The notes under the pieces were generated by a model that saw only the letters and a list, made by a program, of their open reading frames with translations, had not been told where the DNA came from and did not search any database. Shown piece by piece: positions 34,345 through 42,654 of a stretch of 64,000 nucleotides of DNA. The stretch covers positions 62,001-126,000 of the forward strand of contig NZ_BAAAIV010000019.1 of NCBI RefSeq assembly GCF_039526245.1, written 5' to 3'. Numbering within the stretch: the first letter of the stretch is position 1; the number at the start of each line of letters is the position of its first letter. Both the position numbers and the translations under genes were made by a program. Source of the DNA: Arthrobacter_H rhombi (GTDB lineage Bacteria > Actinomycetota > Actinomycetes > Actinomycetales > Micrococcaceae).

Positions 34345-35145
34345 ATGACAGCCCAGCAGGCCACGGAACAGACCCACGAGACGATCACGACGAGCATCGA
34401 CGGCGCCATCGGCACCATCACCATCAACCGGCCGACGGTGCGCAACGCCCTGTCCAACAAGGTGCTGGAAGAGGTCGGCGAGGTCCTGGACGCCTGGGAA
34501 GACGACGACGCCATCGGCGCCGTCGTGTTCACCGGCACCGGCGAAAAGGCGTTCATCGCCGGTGCCGACATCGGCCAACTGGCCGGCTACGACATGGCCC
34601 ACGGGCTGGCCGCACATATGCAGAGGCTCTACGACCGCATCGAGGACTACCCCAAACCCACGATCGCCGCCCTGAACGGGGTCGCCCTGGGCGGGGGACT
34701 GGAACTGGCCATGAGCTGCGACATCCGCATCGCCGCCGACACTGCGCGGATGGGACTGCCGGAAGCCACCCTGGGCGTGCTGCCCGGGGCCGGTGGTACC
34801 CAGCGGCTCTCCCGCCTGGTCGGGACGGGCCGCGCCGTCGAGATGATCCTCACCAGCAGGATCATCACGGCGGCGGAGGCCGAGCGCTACGGTCTGGTGA
34901 CCGCCGTCGTCCCCGCCGGGGAATTGCCGGGCAACGCAGCGGCGACGGCGCAGACGATCCTTTCCAAGGGGCCGCTGGCCGTGAGATTGGGCAAGGTCGT
35001 CATCCGACAGGGTGCCGAAACCGACCAGAAGACGGGCCTGCTGCTCGAACGCCTGGCCCAGACCCTGCTGTACACGACCGGGGACAAGGCGGAGGGAGCC
35101 GCGGCCTTCCTCGGCAAGCGCCCGGCCGAGTTCAGGGGACGGTGA
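34345..35145 (+). CDS. Enoyl-CoA hydratase
   Basis: The 266-residue crotonase keeps both catalytic glutamates, in LGGGLELAMSCDI and in LPEATLGVLPGAGGTQRL, so it is a genuine 2-enoyl-CoA hydratase. It could act as the BadK-type hydratase on cyclohex-1-ene-carboxyl-CoA or on the linear intermediates after ring opening; sequence alone does not decide. It begins 6 bp after the GCDH-like gene with GTAGGAGG ahead of the ATG, and ends 7 bp before the dehydrogenase gene. Confidence 0.92.
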   Translation: MTAQQATEQTHETITTSIDGAIGTITINRPTVRNALSNKVLEEVGEVLDAWEDDDAIGAVVFTGTGEKAFIAGADIGQLAGYDMAHGLAAHMQRLYDRIEDYPKPTIAALNGVALGGGLELAMSCDIRIAADTARMGLPEATLGVLPGAGGTQRLSRLVGTGRAVEMILTSRIITAAEAERYGLVTAVVPAGELPGNAAATAQTILSKGPLAVRLGKVVIRQGAETDQKTGLLLERLAQTLLYTTGDKAEGAAAFLGKRPAEFRGR

Positions 35146-35152
35146 AGCCGGC

Positions 35153-36016
35153 ATGGACACCACAGTGCAGAACATCCTCGTCATCGGTTCCGGGGCCATG
35201 GGCCGTCAAATCGGCATGGCGGCCGCCGTCGCCGGTTTCTCGACCACGGTCCGGGACGTGGACTCCGACGCCGTGGCCGCAGCCGAGGCCGACATGCGCC
35301 GCTGGATCGACGGCCGGGTGACGAAGGCCCGCCTCACCGCCGAACAGGCGGCGGACGCCTGGGAACGCATCGCCTTCACCACGGACCTTGCGGGCCCGGC
35401 TTCGACGGCAGACCTCGTCATCGAGGCGGCCACGGAACGCCTGGAGATCAAGCGCGCGATCTTCGCCGAGCTGGATTCGCTGGCACCGGCCCATGCCATC
35501 CTCGCCACCAACTCCTCCACCCTGGGCTCCTCGACGGTCGCCGACGCCACCGGGCGGCCGGACCAGGTGTGCAACATGCACTTCTTCAACCCCGCCCTGG
35601 TGATGCGGGCCGTGGAGATCGTGCGCAACGACCAGACCTCGTCCGAAACGGTGGACACGGTGACCGAGGTGGCGCGTGCCATGGGCAAGGCCCCGGTGCT
35701 GCTCAACCAGGAGATCCCGGGCTTCATCGCCAACCGGCTCATGGGTGCCGTCCGGGACGAGGCGCTGGCACTGCTTGCGGACGGTGTCTCGTCGTTGGAG
35801 GACATCGACACCGCGGCCAAGGACGCGCTCGGCCACCCCATGGGGCCGTTCGAACTGATGGACCTGGTCGGCCTGGACGTCAGCTACCTCATCCGGCAGG
35901 CAACCTACGAACAGACCGGCGACCCGCAGGACCTGCCGCATCCGCTGCTGGCGGAGAAATTCGAGGCAGGGGACTTCGGACGCAAGAGCGGCAGGGGATG
36001 GTACGACTATGAGTGA
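35153..36016 (+). CDS. 3-hydroxyacyl-CoA dehydrogenase
   Basis: The 287-residue protein is a single-function 3-hydroxyacyl-CoA dehydrogenase (PaaH/Hbd type) with NAD motif VIGSGAMGRQIGMAAAVAG, ATNSSTLGSSTVADAT, the catalytic histidine in NMHFFNPALVM, and PGFIANRLMG then HPMGPFELMDLVGLD in the C-terminal domain. It would oxidise the 3-hydroxyacyl-CoA formed by the hydratase. The ATG at 35153 was chosen because the longer frame overlaps the previous gene. Its last 8 bp overlap the next start. Confidence 0.93.
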   Translation: MDTTVQNILVIGSGAMGRQIGMAAAVAGFSTTVRDVDSDAVAAAEADMRRWIDGRVTKARLTAEQAADAWERIAFTTDLAGPASTADLVIEAATERLEIKRAIFAELDSLAPAHAILATNSSTLGSSTVADATGRPDQVCNMHFFNPALVMRAVEIVRNDQTSSETVDTVTEVARAMGKAPVLLNQEIPGFIANRLMGAVRDEALALLADGVSSLEDIDTAAKDALGHPMGPFELMDLVGLDVSYLIRQATYEQTGDPQDLPHPLLAEKFEAGDFGRKSGRGWYDYE

Positions 36017-37274
36017 CATGCACCCCTTCCAGACCGGGTTCGAGGACACCGACGGCTATCTGGACACCCTGCGCGAACGCCTGTCCGTCCCGCGCGAAAC
36101 GGATTACCTCCTGCTGGCCCGCGACCTGCCGCCCGATGCGGCCGACGCCCGGCTGCGCATGCGCTCCTACGTCGACGACGAGGTCCTGCCGGTCATCAAC
36201 GGATACTGGGAACGCGCCGAGTTCCCCTGGGAACTGCTGCCCGGCCTCGCCGCGACCGGCCTGGTCGGAGGAGTCATCCAGGGGCATGGCGCGGCCGGGC
36301 TGTCCCGTTTGGCCGCGGGCCTGGCCACCGTCGAACTGGCCCGCGGCGACGGCTCGATGAACACCTTCCTGGGCGTGCAGGCCAACCTGACCATGGGGAC
36401 CATCAACCTGCTCGGGTCTGAGGAGCAGAAGCAGCGCTGGCTGCCCGGCATGGTCCGGCTCGAGAAGATCGGGGCCTTCGCCCTCACCGAGCCACGCCGC
36501 GGCTCCGACTCCGCGCAACTGGAAACCAGCGCGCGCCGCGAGGGGGACACCTGGGTGCTCAACGGGGCCAAGCGCTGGATCGGCAACGGCTCCATGGCGC
36601 ACCTCGTGGTCATCTGGGCCCGTGACGAGGCCGACGGGAACGTGAAGGCATTCGTCATGGAACGCGACGACCCCCGCAACCCCGAGGACCGCCCCGCCGG
36701 GTTCAGCGCCCGGACCATCGACGGGAAGATCGGCAAGCGCGCCGTCCTGCAGGCGGACCTCGCCTTCGACGGGCTGCGCATCCCGGAGGCCAACCGCCTC
36801 CCCGGGGCCAACAGCTTCCGGGACACCTCACGGGTCCTGGCCACCACCCGCGGTGGCGCCAGCTGGGAATCGCTGGGGCACGCCGTCGCCTGCTTCGAGG
36901 CGGCCGTGGCCTATGCCGACGTCCGCGAGCAGTTCGGCCATCCGATCGGCGGATACCAGCTGGTCCAGAACACGCTGGCGTCGATGCTCTCGGAACTCAC
37001 GGCCATGCAGCTGATCTGCTTCCGCATGGCCGAGCTGCAGGAAGAGGGCACCTGGACGGGGACGATGGCATCCATCGCCAAAATGCACACCGCCAACAAG
37101 GCCCGGACCATCGCCCAGCAGGCCCGCGATCTGCTGGGCGGCAACGGCCTGCTGCTCGACTTCCACGTGGCCCGGCACCTGACCGACATGGAAGTCGTCC
37201 ATACCTACGAGGGGACCGAATTCGTCCAGTCCCTGCTCATCGGCCGCAAGATCACCGGGCGCTCCGCCTTCTGA
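36009..37274 (+). CDS. Acyl-CoA dehydrogenase (GCDH-like, second copy)
   Basis: The 421-residue protein has FALTEPRRGSDSAQL, GAKRWIGNGSMAHLVV, LGGNGLLLDFHVARHL and the catalytic glutamate motif TYEGTEFVQSLLIG. It is related to, but clearly divergent from, the dehydrogenase at 33097, with a longer N-terminus. One of the two may act on pimeloyl-CoA and the other on glutaryl-CoA. It overlaps the hydroxyacyl-CoA dehydrogenase gene by 8 bp, so the genes are coupled. Confidence 0.88.
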   Translation: MSDMHPFQTGFEDTDGYLDTLRERLSVPRETDYLLLARDLPPDAADARLRMRSYVDDEVLPVINGYWERAEFPWELLPGLAATGLVGGVIQGHGAAGLSRLAAGLATVELARGDGSMNTFLGVQANLTMGTINLLGSEEQKQRWLPGMVRLEKIGAFALTEPRRGSDSAQLETSARREGDTWVLNGAKRWIGNGSMAHLVVIWARDEADGNVKAFVMERDDPRNPEDRPAGFSARTIDGKIGKRAVLQADLAFDGLRIPEANRLPGANSFRDTSRVLATTRGGASWESLGHAVACFEAAVAYADVREQFGHPIGGYQLVQNTLASMLSELTAMQLICFRMAELQEEGTWTGTMASIAKMHTANKARTIAQQARDLLGGNGLLLDFHVARHLTDMEVVHTYEGTEFVQSLLIGRKITGRSAF

Positions 37275-37302
37275 GCCCCGGAAGCCCCACGGAAGGACCA
37301 GC

Positions 37303-38121
37303 ATGGATGACGACCAGACCCCACCCGGCGGCACCACCGCCCCACGGGCCGGGGGCGCCTTCGCCGGCCGCCGGGTCCTGCTGGTCGGCACCGGAGGGAT
37401 CGGCGCGGCCGTTGCCCAGCGCCTCGCTGCCGGAGGCGCCCGGATCCACGGCACGCACCACGGCGACTGCTCCGGTGCCACGGCACTCGGCGCCGGGCTG
37501 CCCACCGGCTCCTGGGCCGGCACGAGCCGGCTCGACGCCAGGGACCCCGGCGCGGTCGACCGGATCGCCGGGCCGGCCGGTGCGGCTACGCAAGCACTGG
37601 GCGGCATCGACACGCTCGTGGTCACCACCGGGCATCGCCACCCGTTGAGTCTCCTGAAGGACACCGACGTGGAGGCGCTGCACGACATCCTGGACACCGA
37701 ACTCTACGGGCCCACCCTGCTGGTCCGGGCAGTGTTGCCGGGCATGCTGGAAGCGGGCTTCGGGCGCATCGTCCTGATCGGCTCCGACAGCGGCAAGGCC
37801 GGGACCCTGGGCGATGCGGCATCCTCGGCGGCCCGCGCCGGCCTGGCCGGGCTGGCCCGCTCCGTCGCCCGCGAAACCGCGCGATCCGACGTCTCCATCA
37901 ATGTCGTCTCCCCGGGCCCGACCGACACCCACCTGCTCGCCGGAATGCTGGCGGAGGACGGCCTGACCGGCAAGGTCATGGCCGGCACCGTCAAGGCCAT
38001 TCCCAAGGGCCGCCCGGCCCGGGCCACCGAGATCGCCGCGGCCGTCGCCCACCTCGCCTCGGCCGACGCCGGTTACACCACGGGCCAGGTTCTTTCGGTC
38101 TCCGGAGGGCTGACGATGTGA
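37303..38121 (+). CDS. SDR-family protein lacking catalytic Tyr and Lys
   Basis: The 272-residue protein is BadH-like in its second half (VLIGSDSGKAGTLGDA, SINVVSPGPTDTHLL, GQVLSVSGGLTM) and has a glycine motif VGTGGIGAAVA. At the catalytic site it reads DAASSAARAGL where BadH-type enzymes have EAVYSAAKGGI, so Tyr is Ser and Lys is Arg. It is about 25 residues longer than BadH at the N-terminus. It may be an inactive partner subunit for another SDR, or use different chemistry. Its stop overlaps the GTG start of the MaoC gene. Confidence 0.85.
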   Translation: MDDDQTPPGGTTAPRAGGAFAGRRVLLVGTGGIGAAVAQRLAAGGARIHGTHHGDCSGATALGAGLPTGSWAGTSRLDARDPGAVDRIAGPAGAATQALGGIDTLVVTTGHRHPLSLLKDTDVEALHDILDTELYGPTLLVRAVLPGMLEAGFGRIVLIGSDSGKAGTLGDAASSAARAGLAGLARSVARETARSDVSINVVSPGPTDTHLLAGMLAEDGLTGKVMAGTVKAIPKGRPARATEIAAAVAHLASADAGYTTGQVLSVSGGLTM

Positions 38122-38567
38122 ACGCGCCCCACCAGCCGGTCCGACCCGGCGACACGACCGAATTCCGCAAGACCCTCACCGAAACCGACATGGTGCTCTT
38201 CGCCGGCATCACCGGCGACTTCGCGGCCAACCACACCGACGAGGAGTACATGCGCGGCACCGCGTACGGGACCCGCCACGTCCACGGTGCGCTGGTCGTC
38301 GGGTTCATGTCGACCGTCGCCGGAAAGGCCCTCGAAAGCGCGCGTCCCGAGGGGCTGGTCCCGGTGTCGCTGGGCTACGACCGCATCCGCTTCATCCGGG
38401 CCGTCTTCCCGGGACAGACCCTGCGCGTGCGCCACGAATTCACCTCCTACGCCGCCGATACCCGACGCGCCGAGGCGACGGTCGAGGCCTTCGTGGGCAA
38501 CGAGCTCGTCGCCATCGCCACCCACATCGTCAAATGGGTCCCCTCGGAGTCGCCGACGGCCGTTTGA
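38118..38567 (+). CDS. MaoC-like (R)-specific enoyl-CoA hydratase
   Basis: The 149-residue hotdog protein starts with GTG in an overlap with the SDR stop. It has the hydratase-2 motif with the catalytic Asp and His in FAGITGDFAANHTDEE and HVHGALVVGFMS, and a YDRIRF strand. It would add water across a 2-enoyl-CoA to give the (R)-3-hydroxy product, complementing the crotonase in the same operon. It is the last gene of the eleven-gene run. Confidence 0.9.
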   Translation: MNAPHQPVRPGDTTEFRKTLTETDMVLFAGITGDFAANHTDEEYMRGTAYGTRHVHGALVVGFMSTVAGKALESARPEGLVPVSLGYDRIRFIRAVFPGQTLRVRHEFTSYAADTRRAEATVEAFVGNELVAIATHIVKWVPSESPTAV

Positions 38568-38950
38568 TCCCCAGGACGAGTTCACGGCCAATCTCCCAAT
38601 ACGTTTGAATGTGTTCTCGGCTGACCTTGGAAACCGTTTGGGTATGTCCCAACTGAATGCGGTCGGACACAGTCGCCGAGAGCTCCGGGTACCAGCCCGG
38701 GGCCGTTGATGGCGGCGGCATGCTGGCGAACCGGGCGACGGATCTCCGTCCGGTTCCTTCCCGGATTCCCTTGGGGCCATGACTCCGCCTGCCGGCGTCT
38801 GCTGCTCCGAATCTATCGGCCGCCCCCGGCAGATTCCCGCCTCCGGTGGGCAGCGGATGACGGGCGAGACGGGTACCGAGTTTGGCCGGGGCCCCAGTGA
38901 TGGGGCCACCCGGCCAGTCTCGGTTCAATCTTGCGGCAGTGCCGCCCGCA
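38568..38950 (-). other. Intergenic region with a possible DUF1016 (YhcG) N-terminal relic
   Basis: Most of this 383-bp gap shows no gene. On the minus strand at about 38569-38697 the reading GWYPELSATVSDRIQLGH, then TQTVSKVSREHIQ and TYWEIGRELVL, resembles the N-terminal helical domain of DUF1016/YhcG nuclease-like proteins. It lacks a credible start and everything downstream. This is a weak match judged by eye. Confidence 0.3.
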
Positions 38951-40045
38951 TCACGTCGTGACGAGCGGGGTCACGCCATCGAGGAAAGCGGCCCTGATCG
39001 CTGCGGCATCCATACCCTCCAGTCCCAAAGCGTCCGCCGTTCGGCCGTCGGCCTCGAAGTCCGTGCCGCAGATGACGCCGCTGAGCTTGATGAACGAGTC
39101 CGTCAGCGGCAGGGAGAGGCCGATCTGCTTGGCGAGTGAATTCCAGATCACCAGGCCGAACGGAATGTCCTCCGTGAAGTAGCGGTGTGTCAGGGAGTCG
39201 GGTTCGGGGAAGGCCTGGCGTCCGTAGCCTTCAACGATCCGCTCGACGTAGGATCCTTCGGTGACGCCATAGGCGCTGGCCAGGAATTCCCAGAAGCTGA
39301 TGGTTTTAACCCCGAGTGCCGCCGCCAGGGCGAGCCGTTCCTCATCGAGCGCATTGATGACTTCCGCGACCCTGGGGGTGACTAGCGTGTGCTGGGGGAG
39401 CTTGTCGCCGTCTTCGACGGTCTTGATGTTCAGCACTGCCGGCGGGACGTGGTAGATCGCATTGCAATTGGCGAGGCCAACCGAAAGCGTGTCGCTGCCG
39501 GGTACGTAGCGGTCCCCGAAGAAGGGGCGCAGCCGTTCCAGGGTCGACTGGGTTTCCGTGTGGGGGATGCTTGCCAGATGAACCGCCTGTTTGATGGCGC
39601 CGATGTAAACCTGCGCCGGGCCGCGTAGGCGGCACGTGTACAGGCTCGTCGCGGTTTCGGCAATCACGCAGGGAGTGCGCTGCACCAAGGCGAAGTGCCG
39701 GGCAAGCTCGACCGCGCTGCCGAGCACACTGGGCTGGAAGATGATGAGCTGTTCTGACTCCAACAGTGGAGCGAGTTGCTCCGACAGATATGCGTGGGCG
39801 AAGGCCGGGGCGGCCACGATGACCACGTCTGCACCGACAACCGCTTGTTCCAAATCCGTGGTCAACAGGGGGGTGGCAGCATGACCTTCGACCTCGCCGG
39901 TGAGATCGATACCGTCGTTGGCAATGATGGCATCAAAATCCTTCTGCCAGCGCGAAAACATCCGCACTTCGTGTCCCACGAGGACCATGTGGCCGGCGAT
40001 GGCCTGGCCGACGTTTCCGGCTCCGACAATTGCAATACTTCCCAT
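38951..40045 (-). CDS. Octopine/opine dehydrogenase-like NAD(P)-binding protein
   Basis: The 364-residue protein has an N-terminal Rossmann domain (IAIVGAGNVGQAIAGHMVLVG) with ADVVIVAAPAFAH, and a helical C-terminal domain whose NCNAIYHVPPAVLN matches the octopine/nopaline dehydrogenase superfamily (catalytic His in the HxPP-like segment). Opine dehydrogenases interconvert an N-carboxyalkyl amino acid and amino acid plus keto acid. It lies 67 bp after an AbgT-type transporter gene on the same strand, so an imported amino-acid conjugate is a fitting substrate. GAAGGAA precedes the start. Confidence 0.82.
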   Translation of the reverse strand: MGSIAIVGAGNVGQAIAGHMVLVGHEVRMFSRWQKDFDAIIANDGIDLTGEVEGHAATPLLTTDLEQAVVGADVVIVAAPAFAHAYLSEQLAPLLESEQLIIFQPSVLGSAVELARHFALVQRTPCVIAETATSLYTCRLRGPAQVYIGAIKQAVHLASIPHTETQSTLERLRPFFGDRYVPGSDTLSVGLANCNAIYHVPPAVLNIKTVEDGDKLPQHTLVTPRVAEVINALDEERLALAAALGVKTISFWEFLASAYGVTEGSYVERIVEGYGRQAFPEPDSLTHRYFTEDIPFGLVIWNSLAKQIGLSLPLTDSFIKLSGVICGTDFEADGRTADALGLEGMDAAAIRAAFLDGVTPLVTT

Positions 40046-40112
40046 GGTGGTGTTCCTTCTTTTGTAGGGTGCGCGCCACGGACAACGCGGCGTGAATCAG
40101 GGGGCAGGAGGG

Positions 40113-41693
40113 TTAGCGGACGGGAACGCCGGGACCGAGGGGGATGCCGAGCGCGTACCAGAGCACGAAGAACGCGGTCCAGACCACGAGGACCCCGACG
40201 GCAAGTGGAAGCGTGAACGACAGCATGGTGCCGATGCCGGCGCCTTTGCGGAATTGCTGCACGTATCCGAGGGCTAGCACGAAGTAGCCGTTGAGGGGCG
40301 TGATGCAGTTGGTCACGGAGTCCCCGATCATGAACGCAACCATCGAGGCCTCCGGCTTGAGGCCGACATACATGACCATCGGGATCACGACCGGCGCCAG
40401 GATGGCCCACATCGCCGAACCGCTGGTGATGAGGATATTCAGGAAGGTGATGGCCAGCACGATGACGAGCAGGATCACCAGGTGCGGTGCATCGAGTGAC
40501 TTCAGCGCTTGGGCGCCATTGACGCTGATGACGGAGCCGATATTTGTCCACTTGAAGTAGGCCAGGAACTGGGCGACGACGAAGAAGAGGACAAGTACGG
40601 GGGCGAGGGTGCGGATGCCTTCTGCCATGGCCGGAGGAACATCTCCGAGCGTCGGAATGGATCCGGTGATCCGTCCGTAGACGATGCCGAGCAGGGCGAA
40701 GATGACGCAGATGAAGATGGCGATGTTCTTCACGACGACGGACTGGACAATGCTGCCGCCTTCGCCCAGGAAGGGTGAGCCCGGCAGGAGCATCACCGCG
40801 ATGACCGCCACGCAGAGCACGAAGACCACGGCCGTGATCTTGAGCGCCCGGGCTTCGATGGCCGTGAGCTTCACCGCTGCGGTGTCCGGAGTATCCACGA
40901 TGTTGAAGACCTTGTCGGCCTTCAGCAGGTCCGCATCGAGCGTGCTCGCCCCGAATTCCGGCCGACGGGCAAGGAACTTGTCGACGATCAGGGCGATGGT
41001 CGCGGCCAGCACCACGGACGAGGCGGCCGTGAAGAAGTAGGTGGCCACGGGGGTGATGACGTAGTCCTTGTCGACGATGCCCGCGGCAGCAGTCGACAGG
41101 GACGAGCGGATGGCATCTTGTGGTGTCACCAATGGGCTGGCATTGAAACCGACAGCAGTTGCTGCATAGGCGACCATGAGACCCAGGACAGGGCTGCGGC
41201 CGACGGTGCGGAAGGCCAAGGCCCCGAGCGGAATCATGACCAAGTAGGCCGAATCGCTCATGATGTGGGCGATCATCGAGCTGAAGGCGATCGCGAAGGT
41301 CAGCATCGGTGCTGGAAGCCGCCCGATGGTGCCCCTGAGGAGGGCGGTCAGCAGGCCGCTGCGCTCGGCGACTGCGACGCCCAGGAGCACGACGACGATC
41401 ATCACCAAAGGTGGGAACGTGGCGTAGTTGGTCAGGGCCGACTCGATGGCGAATTTCACCCCTTCCAGCGAGAAGAGGCTGTTAACGGAAACGACCTCGC
41501 CATTGGTCGGAAGGGTGACCGTTATGCCAAGGCCGGCGAGAGCCGCACTTGCGACGCCCAGTAGCAGGCACAGGATGACGAAGAGCCAGAAAGGGTGTGG
41601 GAGTTTATTGCCGGCACGTTCGATCGCGCTCAGTGCTCGGTACAGGCGGTTGGTGGGGGTGCCGGTCGTTGTATCGACGGGAGCTTGTGTCAT
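40113..41693 (-). CDS. AbgT family transporter
   Basis: The 526-residue membrane protein has about a dozen hydrophobic segments and AbgT-family features: an N-terminal NKLPHPFWLFVILCLLLG, SDSAYLVMIPLGALAF, NASPLVTPQD and ITSGSAMWAILAPVVIPM. Members import p-aminobenzoyl-glutamate or export sulfonamides. ATG 41693 was preferred to an upstream GTG (41726) because MTQAPVDTT fits the family start. It forms an apparent operon with the opine-dehydrogenase-like gene and is divergent from a GntR regulator. The decayed AbgB-like hydrolase at 22726 may be a relic of a related function, though it is far away. Confidence 0.9.
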   Translation of the reverse strand: MTQAPVDTTTGTPTNRLYRALSAIERAGNKLPHPFWLFVILCLLLGVASAALAGLGITVTLPTNGEVVSVNSLFSLEGVKFAIESALTNYATFPPLVMIVVVLLGVAVAERSGLLTALLRGTIGRLPAPMLTFAIAFSSMIAHIMSDSAYLVMIPLGALAFRTVGRSPVLGLMVAYAATAVGFNASPLVTPQDAIRSSLSTAAAGIVDKDYVITPVATYFFTAASSVVLAATIALIVDKFLARRPEFGASTLDADLLKADKVFNIVDTPDTAAVKLTAIEARALKITAVVFVLCVAVIAVMLLPGSPFLGEGGSIVQSVVVKNIAIFICVIFALLGIVYGRITGSIPTLGDVPPAMAEGIRTLAPVLVLFFVVAQFLAYFKWTNIGSVISVNGAQALKSLDAPHLVILLVIVLAITFLNILITSGSAMWAILAPVVIPMVMYVGLKPEASMVAFMIGDSVTNCITPLNGYFVLALGYVQQFRKGAGIGTMLSFTLPLAVGVLVVWTAFFVLWYALGIPLGPGVPVR

Positions 41694-41848
41694 CTCTCGA
41701 GGCCTTGTCTGATCCAGTGGGATCACGTGGAAGTGGGCAAACGGGGCGGTATGGCTGAACGCTATGCGTTCGAGGCCTGAACAGTGGCTGCTAGCCGAAT
41801 GTTATGGGCTGGAAGACGGCTTGAAGGGTGATTCATCCGTCTGTCATT

Positions 41849-41864
41849 CGTGTTATATATCACG
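41849..41864. promoter_or_regulatory. Imperfect palindrome in the abgT/gntR divergent region
   Basis: CGTG and CACG arms flank an AT-only core (TTATATAT). The site is 99 bp before the GntR start and 155 bp before the transporter start. It is a plausible operator or promoter core for the GntR regulator, supported only by position and symmetry. Confidence 0.35.
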
Positions 41865-41963
41865 GAACGTTAGACTGGTCACATAAGCATGTCAAGCTAG
41901 TGCGGATAGGATTCTTTTAGATCAGTGGCCGTCGAAGCCGTGTCCGCTCCGAAAGTTGAGTGA

Positions 41964-42626
41964 ATGAACAAGCCAGTATCCATGGCGGATCGTGCATACG
42001 AGATGCTCAAGCGCGACATTCTCCGCTGTCGTTTCCGACCGGGGTCCGCCATCGTGGATACGTATCTGGCAGCAGAGTACGGAATGAGCCGCACGCCGAT
42101 CCGGGAAGCCGTCAACTTGCTGCGTCGCGAAGGACTCGTCGTCGTGATTCCCCGGCGGGGGACGCTGGTGAAGCCCATCGACTTCGGGGAGCTCCAGGAC
42201 ACCTACCGCATGCGCGAGTTGCTGGAACCCGAGGCTGCGGTTCTTGCTTCCCGGCGTGCGAGCACCGAGGAGTTGGAGGAGCTCGCCGAGCTCAGCAATG
42301 CCAGCATCCGCCCCGACGCCGACGGGGCAACTCGCAATGAGTTGAACCGCCTGCTGCACGTCCGCATTGCCGAGCTGGCGCGCATTCCCGTCCTTGCGCA
42401 GACGGTGAACGCCCTCCACGAGGAGATCGAGCGTTTCCTTAATTTCAGGGGCACACAAGGGCAGCCCTACACTGCGAAGAACCACGGAAAGCTCGCCGAC
42501 GTCATTCGCACCGGGTCTGAGGAGGAAATCCGCGAGACAGTGTCCGCGGGCATCGAGCGTGCCCGCACGCACATGCTTGAAGGGCTCCTGGCGAACCAGA
42601 ACGTGAGGGAAGGACAAAACTCCTAG
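41964..42626 (+). CDS. GntR (FCD/FadR subfamily) transcriptional regulator
   Basis: The 220-residue regulator has the winged-helix N-terminus (RAYEMLKRDILRCRFRPGS; YGMSRTPIREAVNLLRREGL; IPRRGTLVKP) and an FCD-type C-terminal effector domain (YRMRELLEPEAAVLAS; LHVRIAELARIP). FCD regulators sense carboxylic acids, often with a metal. It is divergent from the AbgT transporter and opine-dehydrogenase-like genes and most likely controls them. Confidence 0.92.
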   Translation: MNKPVSMADRAYEMLKRDILRCRFRPGSAIVDTYLAAEYGMSRTPIREAVNLLRREGLVVVIPRRGTLVKPIDFGELQDTYRMRELLEPEAAVLASRRASTEELEELAELSNASIRPDADGATRNELNRLLHVRIAELARIPVLAQTVNALHEEIERFLNFRGTQGQPYTAKNHGKLADVIRTGSEEEIRETVSAGIERARTHMLEGLLANQNVREGQNS

Positions 42627-42654
42627 GACCGAGGAGGGATCCCGAACGAAGGCC

